Shown in pieces: positions 9,274-17,179 of a stretch of DNA of 64,000 nucleotides. The DNA is taken from assembly GCF_042652925.1 (NCBI RefSeq), contig NZ_JBHSHC010000096.1, forward strand, positions 1 through 64,000, read 5' to 3'. The DNA comes from Effusibacillus consociatus (GTDB taxonomy: Bacteria; Bacillota; Bacilli; Tumebacillales; Effusibacillaceae). Under the pieces are notes generated by a model. The model was not told where the DNA came from. It made no database searches and saw only the letters and a program-made list of their open reading frames with translations. The position numbers and the translations under genes are program-made. Position 1 is the first letter of the stretch, and each line of letters opens with the position of its first letter.

Positions 9274-10329
9274 ATGGCAAGAATCGAAGCGTTACTGCGG
9301 GAAACAGTGGAGAGAGGCGCTTCTGACCTGCATATTACAGTCGGTATTCCGCCTTATCTGCGAATCAATGGCCGGCTCACACCTCTTCAACAGCCGCCGG
9401 TGACTGTTGAGGAGTGCCAGAAACTTGCGAGGGAAATTCTTCGGGAAGAAGCATGGCAGATCTTCGACAGGAAGGGGGAGTATGATTGCTCATACTCATT
9501 GCCGGGTGTCGCAAGGTTTCGAATCAATGTTTTTCGCCAGCGGGGCACCATTTCATTGGCTTTGCGAACAGTGAAATTTGACATCCCGACCCTGGAGGAA
9601 CTTGGACTGCCTTCTGTCACTAAGGACATTATTAAAAAGAGCCATGGGCTGGTGCTTGTCACCGGACCTACCGGCAGCGGCAAGTCCTCTACGCTTGCTG
9701 CCATGATCAATCGGATTAATCAGACGGCGGAACGGTACATCCTTACGCTGGAAGATCCGATTGAATATCTGCACTCCCATCGAAAGAGCATTGTCGTACA
9801 ACGCGAAATCGGAGTCGATACTGGGACATTTTCCACCGGACTGCGTGCGGCACTTCGCGAGGATCCAGATGTGATTCTTGTTGGAGAGATGCGTGATCTG
9901 GAAACTATCTCGACGGCTATTACTGCTGCCGAGACAGGACATTTGGTCTTTGCGACACTGCACACACCGGATGCGGCTCAGACAATTGACCGGATTATCG
10001 ATGTATTCCCATCCAATCAACAAACCCAGGTTCGCAATCAACTGGCCAATGTCCTTGTCGCCATATACGGGCAGAAGCTGTTACCGCACAGGAACGGAAT
10101 CGGACGGGTGGCCGCTGTTGAAGTGCTTGTGAACACGACTGCTGTTTCAAACCTGATCCGTTCGGATAAAGTGCATCAGATCAAGAATCTGATCCAAACG
10201 GGCGTGCGATATGGCATGCAAACCATGGAACAGGCCGTGAACTTTCTGATTCAAGAAGGCAAAGTGAACCCACAAGAGATCGAGGATCTTCTGATTGAGT
10301 TGCGTCAGTCAGAAACAGATACTCTTTAG
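9274..10329 (+). CDS. pilT: twitching motility retraction ATPase PilT
   Basis: PilT powers pilus retraction. Walker A GPTGSGKSSTLA lies at about residues 129-140, Walker B DVILVGEMRD near 200 and the His box ATLHTPDAAQ near 225. The N-terminal SDLHITVGIPPYLRINGRL segment is the PilT signature. At 351 residues it has the normal length. It is the last gene of the operon, so the pilus is expected to be retractile. Confidence 0.95.
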   Translation: MARIEALLRETVERGASDLHITVGIPPYLRINGRLTPLQQPPVTVEECQKLAREILREEAWQIFDRKGEYDCSYSLPGVARFRINVFRQRGTISLALRTVKFDIPTLEELGLPSVTKDIIKKSHGLVLVTGPTGSGKSSTLAAMINRINQTAERYILTLEDPIEYLHSHRKSIVVQREIGVDTGTFSTGLRAALREDPDVILVGEMRDLETISTAITAAETGHLVFATLHTPDAAQTIDRIIDVFPSNQQTQVRNQLANVLVAIYGQKLLPHRNGIGRVAAVEVLVNTTAVSNLIRSDKVHQIKNLIQTGVRYGMQTMEQAVNFLIQEGKVNPQEIEDLLIELRQSETDTL

Positions 10330-10406
10330 ATGGGACGGGGCTGTCCGACGTTTGTTGGCAGTTTGGGGTTCGAAAACTCTAAATAAGACCTTCAAAATGC
10401 CTTCTT

Positions 10407-10904
10407 TCAAGGATCGCGCGGATGGCCGGCCTGTCCTATCCAGATGGGTAAGCAGCACGCCAGTCCCAAACATCCCTCGATCCAATCCAGCAGCACATCC
10501 TCCAATGCCCCCGTCCGAAAAGAGTTTCGTGCCTGGTTCCACTCATCGAGGGATGCGATAACTCCTACGGTTAGAAGAGCCAGTGTCCCCTTTGCCAAAA
10601 CCCCTTTTTCAGCAGGCAGGAGGGTGAGGTACGCGAGAACGGCCAATATCCCATACAGCAGTACATGGGCAGTCTTTCGAACGAAGAACTCGATGGATTT
10701 GATCGGGTCTTTTTTTATGTCGATGGTCGATTGATGGTACTGAAACCTGATATCGGGAAGCAGGTCGCGAACTGATTCATGGGAGAAGTGTTCACGTAAC
10801 AACGGCTGAATACTTTGCTGGTGATAGGTTTGGGACGAAAAGGTGAAAATCACCGTCAACCACAAACAGAGGGGCAGCAAGAAGAGAGAGTATTTTTTGC
10901 GCAT
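10407..10904 (-). CDS. VanZ-family membrane protein
   Basis: This small polytopic protein has an N-terminal helix (KYSLFLLPLCLWLTVIFTFSSQ), a conserved FVRKTAHVLLYGILAVLAYL segment typical of VanZ, then GVIASLDEWNQARNSFRTGALEDVLLDWIEG. The DEWxQxxxxxRTGxxxDVxxD pattern is the family core. VanZ proteins are linked to teicoplanin resistance, but single genes like this have no known substrate. ATG 10904 is chosen because GAAGGAG lies 9 bases upstream. It converges on pilT. Confidence 0.82.
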   Translation of the reverse strand: MRKKYSLFLLPLCLWLTVIFTFSSQTYHQQSIQPLLREHFSHESVRDLLPDIRFQYHQSTIDIKKDPIKSIEFFVRKTAHVLLYGILAVLAYLTLLPAEKGVLAKGTLALLTVGVIASLDEWNQARNSFRTGALEDVLLDWIEGCLGLACCLPIWIGQAGHPRDP

Positions 10905-10978
10905 CGGGATCCACTCCTTCCAATACACAGGATTGCCAAGGGAGGAAGCAGATAACCACTAGATTTTGATAATCCCAT

Positions 10979-11004
10979 TAAAAAAAGACCGGCTCGGCTT
11001 GGTC
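10979..11004 (-). terminator. terminator-like hairpin on the minus strand
   Basis: On the minus strand GACC, ten bases and GGTC are followed by seven T. No minus-strand gene leads into it, so it may be accidental or end an unseen transcript. The rest of the 10905-11053 gap shows nothing else. Confidence 0.25.
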
Positions 11005-11053
11005 CTTGTCACCACCGAATGAGTGCTATTGTTGCAGAAATTTCAAAAAGGTG

Positions 11054-11122
11054 TTTACACTTAACTGTCGAACATGTAGTATAAAGAATACAAAAACGTG
11101 TAGTTTAAAAAATACAAAAAGT
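11054..11122 (+). promoter_or_regulatory. promoter overlapped by a 24-bp tandem repeat
   Basis: TTTACA (11054-11059), a 17-bp spacer and TAGTAT (11077-11082) form a plausible sigma-A promoter. Two directly abutting 24-bp copies, 11075-11098 and 11099-11122, match at about 20 positions; each begins TGTAGT and contains AATACAAAAA. The first copy covers the -10 box. This is a likely autoregulatory operator for the gene pair that follows. Confidence 0.5.
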
Positions 11123-11213
11123 AGATTTGGAGAAGAGGGACGTCACTAGTTCTAACCGTTCCAAGTATAGCGTAGGCTTTTCTAACCGATGCTAGGACTA
11201 GGAGGGATGAATT

Positions 11214-11408
11214 ATGACGCAGGGGGAAGGAGGACGTAAAAACATGATAGCACATGTGAAGCCTATTCGTCCTACAATCGTTGAATTCGAAGATGAAGCT
11301 CAAGAGAAAAAATTTCTTAATTACGCATTAGGAAAAACACAAACTCCTGAACGTTCGCACTTAAAAGCATTATTGAAAAAACATAAACCCGCTAAGGAGC
11401 GGAAGTAA
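11214..11408 (+). CDS. small basic protein upstream of a GNAT protein (possible antitoxin)
   Basis: 64 residues, with no recognised family. The N-terminal half has an acidic IVEFEDEAQEKKFLNYALG stretch and the C-terminal half is strongly basic (HLKALLKKHKPAKERK). Two starts have good ribosome sites: ATG 11214 (TAGGAGGG) and ATG 11244 (GGAAGGAGG), the latter giving 54 residues. It lies 6 bases before the GNAT gene and shares its promoter and AT-rich composition, unlike neighbours. The antitoxin role is inferred from arrangement only. Confidence 0.55.
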   Translation: MTQGEGGRKNMIAHVKPIRPTIVEFEDEAQEKKFLNYALGKTQTPERSHLKALLKKHKPAKERK

Positions 11409-11414
11409 GAACTA

Positions 11415-11909
11415 GTGCTTACTTTTCAATATCTTAATGAGGATCATAAGGAATTAATTGACGTTTTCCGATGCGAAGATGAAGTTGGTGTTGAGCTTTT
11501 TCTTAAAGAATATGCAATAAACTTACAACATTTGGGGCCTGCTATTACTCGACTTTATTTTGATGATCATCAGAATTTAGTCGGGTATTTTACGTTATAT
11601 AACGATCATGTACAAATAAGAGAAGAACAGGTCGTAAAGAACGAATGGGCCCTTCCGGAATTTAAATACTTTCCAGCAGTAAAACTTCATTATTTAGGGG
11701 TGGATTCTAGATACCGGGGTAAAAGGAACGGAGAATACCTTTTGATCGAAGCGATTAAAGTCATTTATGAAATATCGATTATAAGCGGTTGTAATTTTGT
11801 GACGGTCGAATCGTTAAATAGCACCGTTGAATTCTACAAGAAGTATGATTTCATTTATTTAGGCCGCAAAGATAAGAATTTAGTGAATATGGCATTAAAA
11901 TTAGACTGA
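11415..11909 (+). CDS. GNAT-family N-acetyltransferase (toxin-like)
   Basis: The protein has 164 residues. The segment FPAVKLHYLGVDSRYRGKRNGEYLL at about residues 82-110 carries the acetyl-CoA pyrophosphate loop (RxxxxN/G) in the context seen in TacT/AtaT-type toxins, which acetylate aminoacyl-tRNA. A C-terminal VESLNSTVEFYKKYDF matches the family's NxxAxxFYxKxGF motif. It begins with GTG, 6 bases after the upstream small gene. Base composition is clearly more AT-rich than in flanking genes, suggesting transfer. An ordinary small-molecule acetyltransferase is the alternative. Confidence 0.7.
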   Translation: MLTFQYLNEDHKELIDVFRCEDEVGVELFLKEYAINLQHLGPAITRLYFDDHQNLVGYFTLYNDHVQIREEQVVKNEWALPEFKYFPAVKLHYLGVDSRYRGKRNGEYLLIEAIKVIYEISIISGCNFVTVESLNSTVEFYKKYDFIYLGRKDKNLVNMALKLD

Positions 11910-12130
11910 TAACCTTGCATCCCCATGAAACAATACATACTGATCTGTCCGCATCGCCAGGGCGTTTGAATCATTTTCACTCCTCTCCATCTCTCTGCAC
12001 CCGCAAAAACTTCAAACATTGTCCTTCGTGGCCTTCGACAAAACTTCTAATAAGGTTACAGATTCTCCAAAGGAAATTCCCGGCCGAAGTAGCGAAATAT
12101 AGGGATAGGATCAATTTCGGGGGGATGAAT

Positions 12131-12643
12131 ATGGTGGTGGAATTGAAGGAGAAGGAAAAAGCGGTTCAAACACGAATTCAAGCGGGGATTGCTGCCGGGT
12201 TTGCCACCCAGTGCGAAAAGGCAGGCTTTACACAGAAGCAAATTCTGAATCGCATGATTGTGCTCTTCAACGAACTGGGCCCCAGCATGTTAACAGACAC
12301 GCTGCTCGACGAGACAATGGAAATGGGGGGCGAATTGAAGGCGGTTCAAACCCGAATTCAGACGGGAATTGCCATCGAGTTTGCAGCCAAATGCGAACAG
12401 GCAGGCTTTACACAAAAACAAATTCTGAATCGCATGATCATGCTTTTCAATCAATTGGGAACAAGCTTGTTTGAGGGGCAGTCCTTTGCGGAGCAGTCGA
12501 TTGAAGAAACAGCCGCCTCTATGGAACAGGAAGCGTTCGATCAGGAAGCGGATTTTATGGAGGCCTTTGATCAGGAATCGTCACACGTGCCCTGGTTTGA
12601 GATTCATCCTTTCGGAATGGAGTTTCGATTGCGGCATGTCTAA
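12131..12643 (+). CDS. tandem-duplicated ribbon-helix-helix-like protein
   Basis: Two 40-residue copies (DNA 12161-12280 and 12341-12460) are offset by exactly 180 bp. Each runs AVQTRIQ, GIA, FA, CE, AGFTQKQILNRMI, LFN, LG. A short strand followed by two helices, with FTQKQILNRMI as second helix, resembles ribbon-helix-helix DNA-binding domains, here fused as a single-chain dimer. An acidic Glu/Asp/Ser tail follows. ATG 12131 has GGGGGG 6 bases upstream; the frame extends upstream to 11915 without a ribosome site or protein-like composition. No family is recognised. Confidence 0.6.
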   Translation: MVVELKEKEKAVQTRIQAGIAAGFATQCEKAGFTQKQILNRMIVLFNELGPSMLTDTLLDETMEMGGELKAVQTRIQTGIAIEFAAKCEQAGFTQKQILNRMIMLFNQLGTSLFEGQSFAEQSIEETAASMEQEAFDQEADFMEAFDQESSHVPWFEIHPFGMEFRLRHV

Positions 12644-12668
12644 AAAGTCAACCGAATTCTTATGTTGA

Positions 12669-12707
12669 AACGCGGATTGGTGAAACAGGCTAATCCGTTT
12701 ATTTTTT
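12669..12707 (+). terminator. rho-independent terminator
   Basis: CGGATT at 12673-12678 pairs with AATCCG at 12692-12697, followed by TTTATTTTTT. It ends the duplicated-domain gene. Confidence 0.7.
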
Positions 12708-12758
12708 GCATATTGATCGACAAAATATTGCAAAAAAATACAAAATCCAACCCCCAAA

Positions 12759-12774
12759 AACTGACTAGTCAGTT
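12759..12774 (+). promoter_or_regulatory. perfect 16-bp palindrome before the SLH gene
   Basis: AACTGACTAGTCAGTT is its own reverse complement and lies 67 bases before the SLH start. A near-identical site (14 of 16) lies before pilC at 149-164. Both are preceded by AATACAAAAT. A shared repressor controlling surface structures is the simplest reading. Confidence 0.6.
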
Positions 12775-12840
12775 AAGAACCCTATAAGAGGAATGGATAT
12801 CTGAACATTTATGAAATTTGTTTGTGGGGGAGGTATTACA

Positions 12841-13704
12841 ATGTTTAGGTCCATGAAAACTGTTTCGAGTACTTTGGCTTGTGCAACCCTGCTCGTCTGC
12901 ACCATGCTTCTGCCGGCATCGGTGTCGCAAGCCCAGACTCCAAGCCTGCAGAATTTGATTCCACCTCAGTTCACGCAGGAAAGCGGGGGATCCGGAGAGG
13001 TTGGCGGAGACGTGGGAGGATCAATCGGGCCTCTCCCTGGGCATCTTCCTGGGGAGGAGAGCGAAATTCACCAGCCCTTTATGGTAGGATTCCCGGATGG
13101 GAAGTTTTACCCGGAGCGCTCTTTTTCACGAGCAGAAGCGGCGACTGTGGTAGCCAAAGTGAAAAAGCTTAAATATGACGCTCCGCTTGAGAAACCCTAC
13201 CAGGACGTGTCGTCAAATCACTGGGCGTATCGTTACATCACCAGTGTGACCAAGGCGGGTTACATGAAAGGATATCCGGACGGCACCTTTCATCCGGATG
13301 AGCCGATTTCCCGGGCGGAACTGGTGGCCCTGGTTCTTGAGGTAAGAGGCATCGAACCAATGCCCGGCCAGACCGGTTTTTCCGATACTGGTCATCATTG
13401 GGCAGCAGATATGATTGCTACGGCGAGGTCGTTAGGTTTCGTCAGCGGAATGGGAGACAACAAATTCATGCCGGATGACGCGACAGAACGTCAAGTGGCA
13501 GCCAGAATGTTCTGTGTTGCGTTCCAGCGCGGTCCGCTTGCAGATGGGGAGGTTCCTGTGAAACAACATTTTTCCGACGTCAAAAAAGATCATTGGTCGT
13601 TCCCTTGGGTCGAGGAAGCAGCCGTGGAGGCTCACGAGTCGATCCGAACCGGAACCGAAGAATGTTTAGTGAAATACCGTCCGGAATTGACAGAGCGTTA
13701 TTGA
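12841..13704 (+). CDS. secreted S-layer homology (SLH) domain protein
   Basis: A signal peptide (about residues 1-32, ending VSQAQ) is followed by a Gly/Ser/Glu-rich linker and three SLH motifs at about 75-112, 120-170 and 180-235. They are recognised by GFPDGKFYPERSFSRAEAA, GYPDGTFHPDEPISRAELV and a third GDNKFMPDDATERQVAA form. SLH triplets bind pyruvylated wall polymer. At 287 residues it carries little besides the anchor. ATG 12841 has GTGGGGGAGG upstream; an earlier ATG at 12811 lacks a site. Confidence 0.88.
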   Translation: MFRSMKTVSSTLACATLLVCTMLLPASVSQAQTPSLQNLIPPQFTQESGGSGEVGGDVGGSIGPLPGHLPGEESEIHQPFMVGFPDGKFYPERSFSRAEAATVVAKVKKLKYDAPLEKPYQDVSSNHWAYRYITSVTKAGYMKGYPDGTFHPDEPISRAELVALVLEVRGIEPMPGQTGFSDTGHHWAADMIATARSLGFVSGMGDNKFMPDDATERQVAARMFCVAFQRGPLADGEVPVKQHFSDVKKDHWSFPWVEEAAVEAHESIRTGTEECLVKYRPELTERY

Positions 13705-13764
13705 TTCCAGCTGCCAAAGCTGCATCATAATTTCATTTTCCATTGAAACGGGGAGGGTTACAGG

Positions 13765-14694
13765 ATGAAAAGAAAAATTACAATCGGATTGATCGCGGCA
13801 GGTGTTGTAGCGATACCTATTGCAGCGTACGCAACCGCTTCCAGTACGGAGGAGCCCTGCAAGTGCTCGTCGCCGACCGCCCAGCTGAAGGATCAGGTGG
13901 ACAGAGGAAAAGCAGAGCTTGAGGACGGATTGAAAAAACTTCAGCCGCCGTCCGGTGGACAGAATCCTCTGCAGGAAGCGATCGATAAGCTGAAAGCGGA
14001 GTTGGAGAAAGGGCAGAAGCAGCTTGAGGATGGGCTCAAAAGAGTCCAGCCGCCCTCCGGTGGACAGAACCCGCTGCAGGAAGCGATCGATAAGCTGAAA
14101 GCGGAATTGGAAAAAGGGAAGGCCCAGATTGAGGACGGCCTCAAAAAAGCCCAGCCGCCGTCCGGTGGGCAGAACCCGCTGCAGGAAGCGGTCGATAAGC
14201 TTAAAGCGGAGATGGACAAAGGGAAGGCACAGCTTGAAGAGGGACTCAAAAAGATGCAGCCGCCCTCTGGCGGACAGAACCCGCTGCAGGAAGCGGTCGA
14301 TAAGTTGAAAGCGGAATTGGACAAAGGGAAGGCACAGCTTGAAGAGGGACTCAAAAAAATGCAGCCTCCGTCCGGCGGGGACAACCCCTTACAGGGTGGA
14401 GCCGATAAGCTCAAGCAGGGAATGGAGCAGGGCAAGCAAGATCTCGAGAAAAATCTTGGCGAGCTTCAGACGAAGCTGCGAGAAGGAGGCAATCAACTCC
14501 CGAAAGTGCCAACACCGCCAAGTTCTCCGAATCCCGGCGGAGGATCCCAGTCTTTTTCAGGCTCAACGAAAATCTCGGTTACCCTTCCAGACAAAGGAAC
14601 TTATTCGATCGGTCTCGGAGGGACGAATTCTGGCGCTACAATCCAGATCACAACTCCCGATCAGTCGCAAGAGATCTCCATTCCACCAAAATAA
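13765..14694 (+). CDS. secreted protein with five 35-residue helical repeats
   Basis: The signal peptide KRKITIGLIAAGVVAIPIAAYA is followed by a Cys-x-Cys pair (EPCKCSS). Repeats of exactly 105 bp follow, each containing LxxGLKKxQPPSGGQNPLQE and then DKLKAELxKGKAQ. The heptad-like Leu pattern suggests helical hairpins joined by Pro/Gly turns. A beta-rich C-terminal 70 residues ends the protein. It follows the SLH gene by 60 bp and is probably co-transcribed, so it may be a spacer-like surface protein. No family is recognised. Confidence 0.75.
   Translation: MKRKITIGLIAAGVVAIPIAAYATASSTEEPCKCSSPTAQLKDQVDRGKAELEDGLKKLQPPSGGQNPLQEAIDKLKAELEKGQKQLEDGLKRVQPPSGGQNPLQEAIDKLKAELEKGKAQIEDGLKKAQPPSGGQNPLQEAVDKLKAEMDKGKAQLEEGLKKMQPPSGGQNPLQEAVDKLKAELDKGKAQLEEGLKKMQPPSGGDNPLQGGADKLKQGMEQGKQDLEKNLGELQTKLREGGNQLPKVPTPPSSPNPGGGSQSFSGSTKISVTLPDKGTYSIGLGGTNSGATIQITTPDQSQEISIPPK
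13930..14400 (+). repeat. five-unit 105-bp in-gene tandem repeat
   Basis: The PPSGG-coding segment recurs every 105 bp from about 13942. Third-position differences accumulate between units, so the array is not brand new, yet protein identity is high. Such arrays change copy number by slippage or recombination. Confidence 0.85.
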
Positions 14695-14734
14695 GATTCA
14701 AAATAGATATAGGAAACCAACAAGAAGAAACAGA

Positions 14735-14768
14735 GGAAGCTCAAAGTCGAGCTTCCTTATTTCTTTCT
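14735..14768 (+). terminator. rho-independent terminator
   Basis: GGAAGCTC (14735-14742), a 6-base loop and GAGCTTCC (14749-14756) are followed by TTATTTCTTT. It ends the SLH and repeat-protein transcript. Confidence 0.8.
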
Positions 14769-14809
14769 AAACTGATGCAATGAAAACCATTTCGGTGAGG
14801 AGAATCTTG

Positions 14810-16504
14810 ATGAGAAAAGGATTGCAGAATGTTGCCGTGCTTTTGCTTTTGTTGGCACTGATTGTCGTTCCCGCCTGGCAGGTACACACCGCTTCAGCTT
14901 CCGAAACAGCGGCAGTGGCTGCCGTGATCGAACCGGTTCACACTTCCATCACCATGAGTGACGGAATCAATCTGACGGCGTCCATCTACAATCCGGTCGG
15001 ACAGAAACCGGCTGGGGGATGGCCCGCTGTGATCCTGATTCACGGTTGGGGAGGAGATCGCAGTACGTATAACTCCATTGCTCCGGGCTTTGCTCAGAAC
15101 GGCTACGTTGTAATGACGTATGATTGTCGTGGATTCGGCAAATCCGGGGGCAAGACAACGCTTGCCGGTCCTCGGGAAATGCAGGATCTCAAGGAGTTAA
15201 TGCAGTATCTGATTGATCGTTTCCATGTAAACGCCGATAAAATCGGAGCCAGCGGTATTTCCTACGGGGGAGGCCAATCGTTCCTTCTGGCTGCCTATAC
15301 GAACGAACCCGGGTATGTCGGACCGAAAGTGAAAGCAATCGCTCCCATCATGGGCTGGAGTGACCTGACATCCGCTTTGTATCCCGATGACGTGATGAAA
15401 GCCTCGTATGACTTAGCCCTCTTTGCCGGAGGCTACAAGCCCGATAAGCAGAACTATAATCCGGATCTGCCCACCTGGCTTGTGGAGGGAGCATCAGGTG
15501 TCAACAAGGCGGATTTTAAACAGCAAACCGCTCTTCGATCCGTTATCCACCATCCGGAGAGGCTGTACAAGGTTCCGATTTATGCGCTTCAGGCCTGGAA
15601 GGATGAACTGTTTCCCGTTGAACAGGTCACCACACTTTTTGACGTTCTGCAGGGCCAGAATCCAAATCTTAAGCTGTATGCCGGCGGTTTTGGACATCCG
15701 CGAGCCAGCCTCAACAATCAGGATGAAATTCATTTTGTTGTCACTCAAGTTCTGGCTTGGTTCAATTACTGGCTAAAAGGCGAGCAGAATGGGATCATGA
15801 AAAAGGACTATCGGGTACTGATTGGAACTGAAACCTGGCCATCCGGCCAATCTTATCAATTTCCACCCGAGAACCGGAGAAACGCTGCGACAGACCTGCC
15901 CAAACATATTCGCCCGATGGCTGCGTGGCCGAATATCAAGCCATTGAAAATGCACTTTGCGCCTACTCTTCTCTTGAATGAAAGCGTTTCTACAAAACCG
16001 GAAACGATGGTCAACAATCCGGTTACAGGGGTGCAGGATGATGCGATTGTGGGGAGTGTACTCTCTCCGGCGGTCAGAACAGGGGCAGATACCCTGCAGC
16101 AAAATTCCGCTCCGGCGTCATTAAGGTACCGAATGAATCCACTGACGCAAGATACGGTTGTGATGGGGACGATCCATCTTTCCTTGTGGATCGCATCTGC
16201 AAACCCGAAAGCGATGATTACTGCCCGGATCTTCGATGTGGCTGCGAATGGACAAAGAACCTTGGTCACCCGGGGAGCGACGCGAGCTCGCGACACCGGT
16301 ATCACTGTTCCGACAGAAGTGACTTTTGATTTATTTCATACTCACCATGTATTTCAGGCGGGACATACGATTGAATTGGAATTGTCGCCAAGCGATACCC
16401 CATTTTTCCTGCCGGATAAAGAGACTGTGTATATTCGGCTGTATCATGACTTGACCCGCCCGTCATCTGTACAGATACCTGTTTATTCTGAAAATACGCG
16501 CTAA
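14810..16504 (+). CDS. secreted CocE/NonD-family (X-Pro dipeptidyl peptidase type) hydrolase
   Basis: An exported alpha/beta hydrolase of 564 residues. The signal peptide covers about residues 1-32. The oxyanion loop HGWGGDRSTY is followed by the nucleophile elbow GISYGG (Ser near 150). A DELFP loop provides the likely acid, and GGFGHPR the likely His. A C-terminal jelly-roll domain (about 400-560) ends with the PQFxxL-type LELSPSDTPFF, as in the X-Pro peptidase/CocE family. The substrate (peptide or ester) cannot be told. ATG 14810 follows GTGAGGAG. Confidence 0.85.
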   Translation: MRKGLQNVAVLLLLLALIVVPAWQVHTASASETAAVAAVIEPVHTSITMSDGINLTASIYNPVGQKPAGGWPAVILIHGWGGDRSTYNSIAPGFAQNGYVVMTYDCRGFGKSGGKTTLAGPREMQDLKELMQYLIDRFHVNADKIGASGISYGGGQSFLLAAYTNEPGYVGPKVKAIAPIMGWSDLTSALYPDDVMKASYDLALFAGGYKPDKQNYNPDLPTWLVEGASGVNKADFKQQTALRSVIHHPERLYKVPIYALQAWKDELFPVEQVTTLFDVLQGQNPNLKLYAGGFGHPRASLNNQDEIHFVVTQVLAWFNYWLKGEQNGIMKKDYRVLIGTETWPSGQSYQFPPENRRNAATDLPKHIRPMAAWPNIKPLKMHFAPTLLLNESVSTKPETMVNNPVTGVQDDAIVGSVLSPAVRTGADTLQQNSAPASLRYRMNPLTQDTVVMGTIHLSLWIASANPKAMITARIFDVAANGQRTLVTRGATRARDTGITVPTEVTFDLFHTHHVFQAGHTIELELSPSDTPFFLPDKETVYIRLYHDLTRPSSVQIPVYSENTR

Positions 16505-16542
16505 CACTTTAAAATCCTCATAATAGGGACTTCAAACGTCCT

Positions 16543-16571
16543 TTGCTAAATCGAATCGTGTAAACTATAAT
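16543..16571 (+). promoter_or_regulatory. sigma-A type promoter
   Basis: TTGCTA (16543-16548), a 17-bp spacer and a perfect TATAAT (16566-16571). It drives the short leader and small gene at 16653. Confidence 0.6.
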
Positions 16572-16596
16572 TACATTTACAAGCGGTGTCGTGATT

Positions 16597-16626
16597 CCCT
16601 GTAGGCAGCTGCCGCGGGGTTTTTGT
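16597..16626 (+). terminator. leader hairpin / terminator
   Basis: CCCTG at 16597-16601 pairs with CGGGG, enclosing GGCAGCTGCC, and is followed by TTTTTG. It lies only about 25 bases after the promoter's expected start, so it may attenuate the small gene that follows or end the hydrolase transcript. Confidence 0.5.
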
Positions 16627-16652
16627 TCAAAATCGGAAAAGGAGGGATGAAG

Positions 16653-16793
16653 ATGACGGATAAAATATACGGATTGCAAAAAAGGAAAGACGAAGCACAG
16701 CGGGACGACCGCAACGTGGAACTGAAAAAGTATTTGCAGCGTTTGGAAATTGAACGCAGGTTTTCCAAATTGGAAAAACGTATTGAATCGTAA
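16653..16793 (+). CDS. small highly charged protein (46 residues)
   Basis: The frame from ATG 16653 begins MTDKIYGLQKRKDEAQRDD and ends FSKLEKRIES. It is Lys/Arg/Glu rich with Leu spacing fit for one or two helices. AAAAGGAGGG ends 6 bases before the start, and a good promoter and strong terminator bracket it. ATG 16647 is an alternative. No family is recognised. Confidence 0.6.
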   Translation: MTDKIYGLQKRKDEAQRDDRNVELKKYLQRLEIERRFSKLEKRIES

Positions 16794-16814
16794 TGATTCG
16801 GATTCGAAATACAA

Positions 16815-16850
16815 AAGAGTGTCGGCTCCAGTGCCAACACTCTTTTTTTA
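16815..16850. terminator. strong, probably bidirectional terminator
   Basis: AAGAGTGT pairs with ACACTCTT with an inner GGC/GCC pair, followed by seven T. The minus-strand gene ending at 16848 reaches the same hairpin, so both convergent genes may use it. Confidence 0.8.
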
Positions 16851-17021
16851 CTGGGCAGCGATTTCACCCTGTTTCCGCATGGCGCGCTTAATGTCTCGTA
16901 CAAGTTGGGCTTTATTTTTACGAAACCGTACGCCGCCCTCTTTGTAGGAAGGAGGAATCCGGAGTTCTTTCGCTAGGTTTTGAATTTCTTTAATGCCCAT
17001 TTCATCAAGATTGAACTTCAT
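16848..17021 (-). CDS. small Rho-N/SAP-like protein (57 residues)
   Basis: The protein begins MKFNLDEMGIKEIQNLAKEL and continues to NKAQLVRDIKRAM. The helix-turn-helix spacing of the IKEIQNLAKEL and KAQLVRDIKRA segments resembles the small helical Rho-N or SAP fold, which binds nucleic acid. AAAGAGGG lies 6 bases before ATG 17021. The longer upstream frame has no ribosome site. The function is inferred from resemblance only. Confidence 0.6.
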   Translation of the reverse strand: MKFNLDEMGIKEIQNLAKELRIPPSYKEGGVRFRKNKAQLVRDIKRAMRKQGEIAAQ

Positions 17022-17179
17022 GTTTAACCCTCTTTCTTTTGCCGTTCCGATGTACGTTGTCCATTGTATCATTGTAACCAGGTCTGTGCCAACGTATAAG
17101 TGTATTTTTCCTAGAACCATCGCATGGAAACTCGAATAAAGTATTGGTACATACCGGTTCCCCGGTGTGTTGATATATA

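Noticed and set aside
11915..12130. In-frame upstream extension of the duplicated-domain protein
   Set aside because: There is no ribosome site and the composition is not protein-like; ATG 12131 has GGGGGG at proper spacing.
13941..14435. Long open frame on the minus strand within the repeat protein
   Set aside because: It is the antisense reading of regular 105-bp repeats, with no ribosome site.
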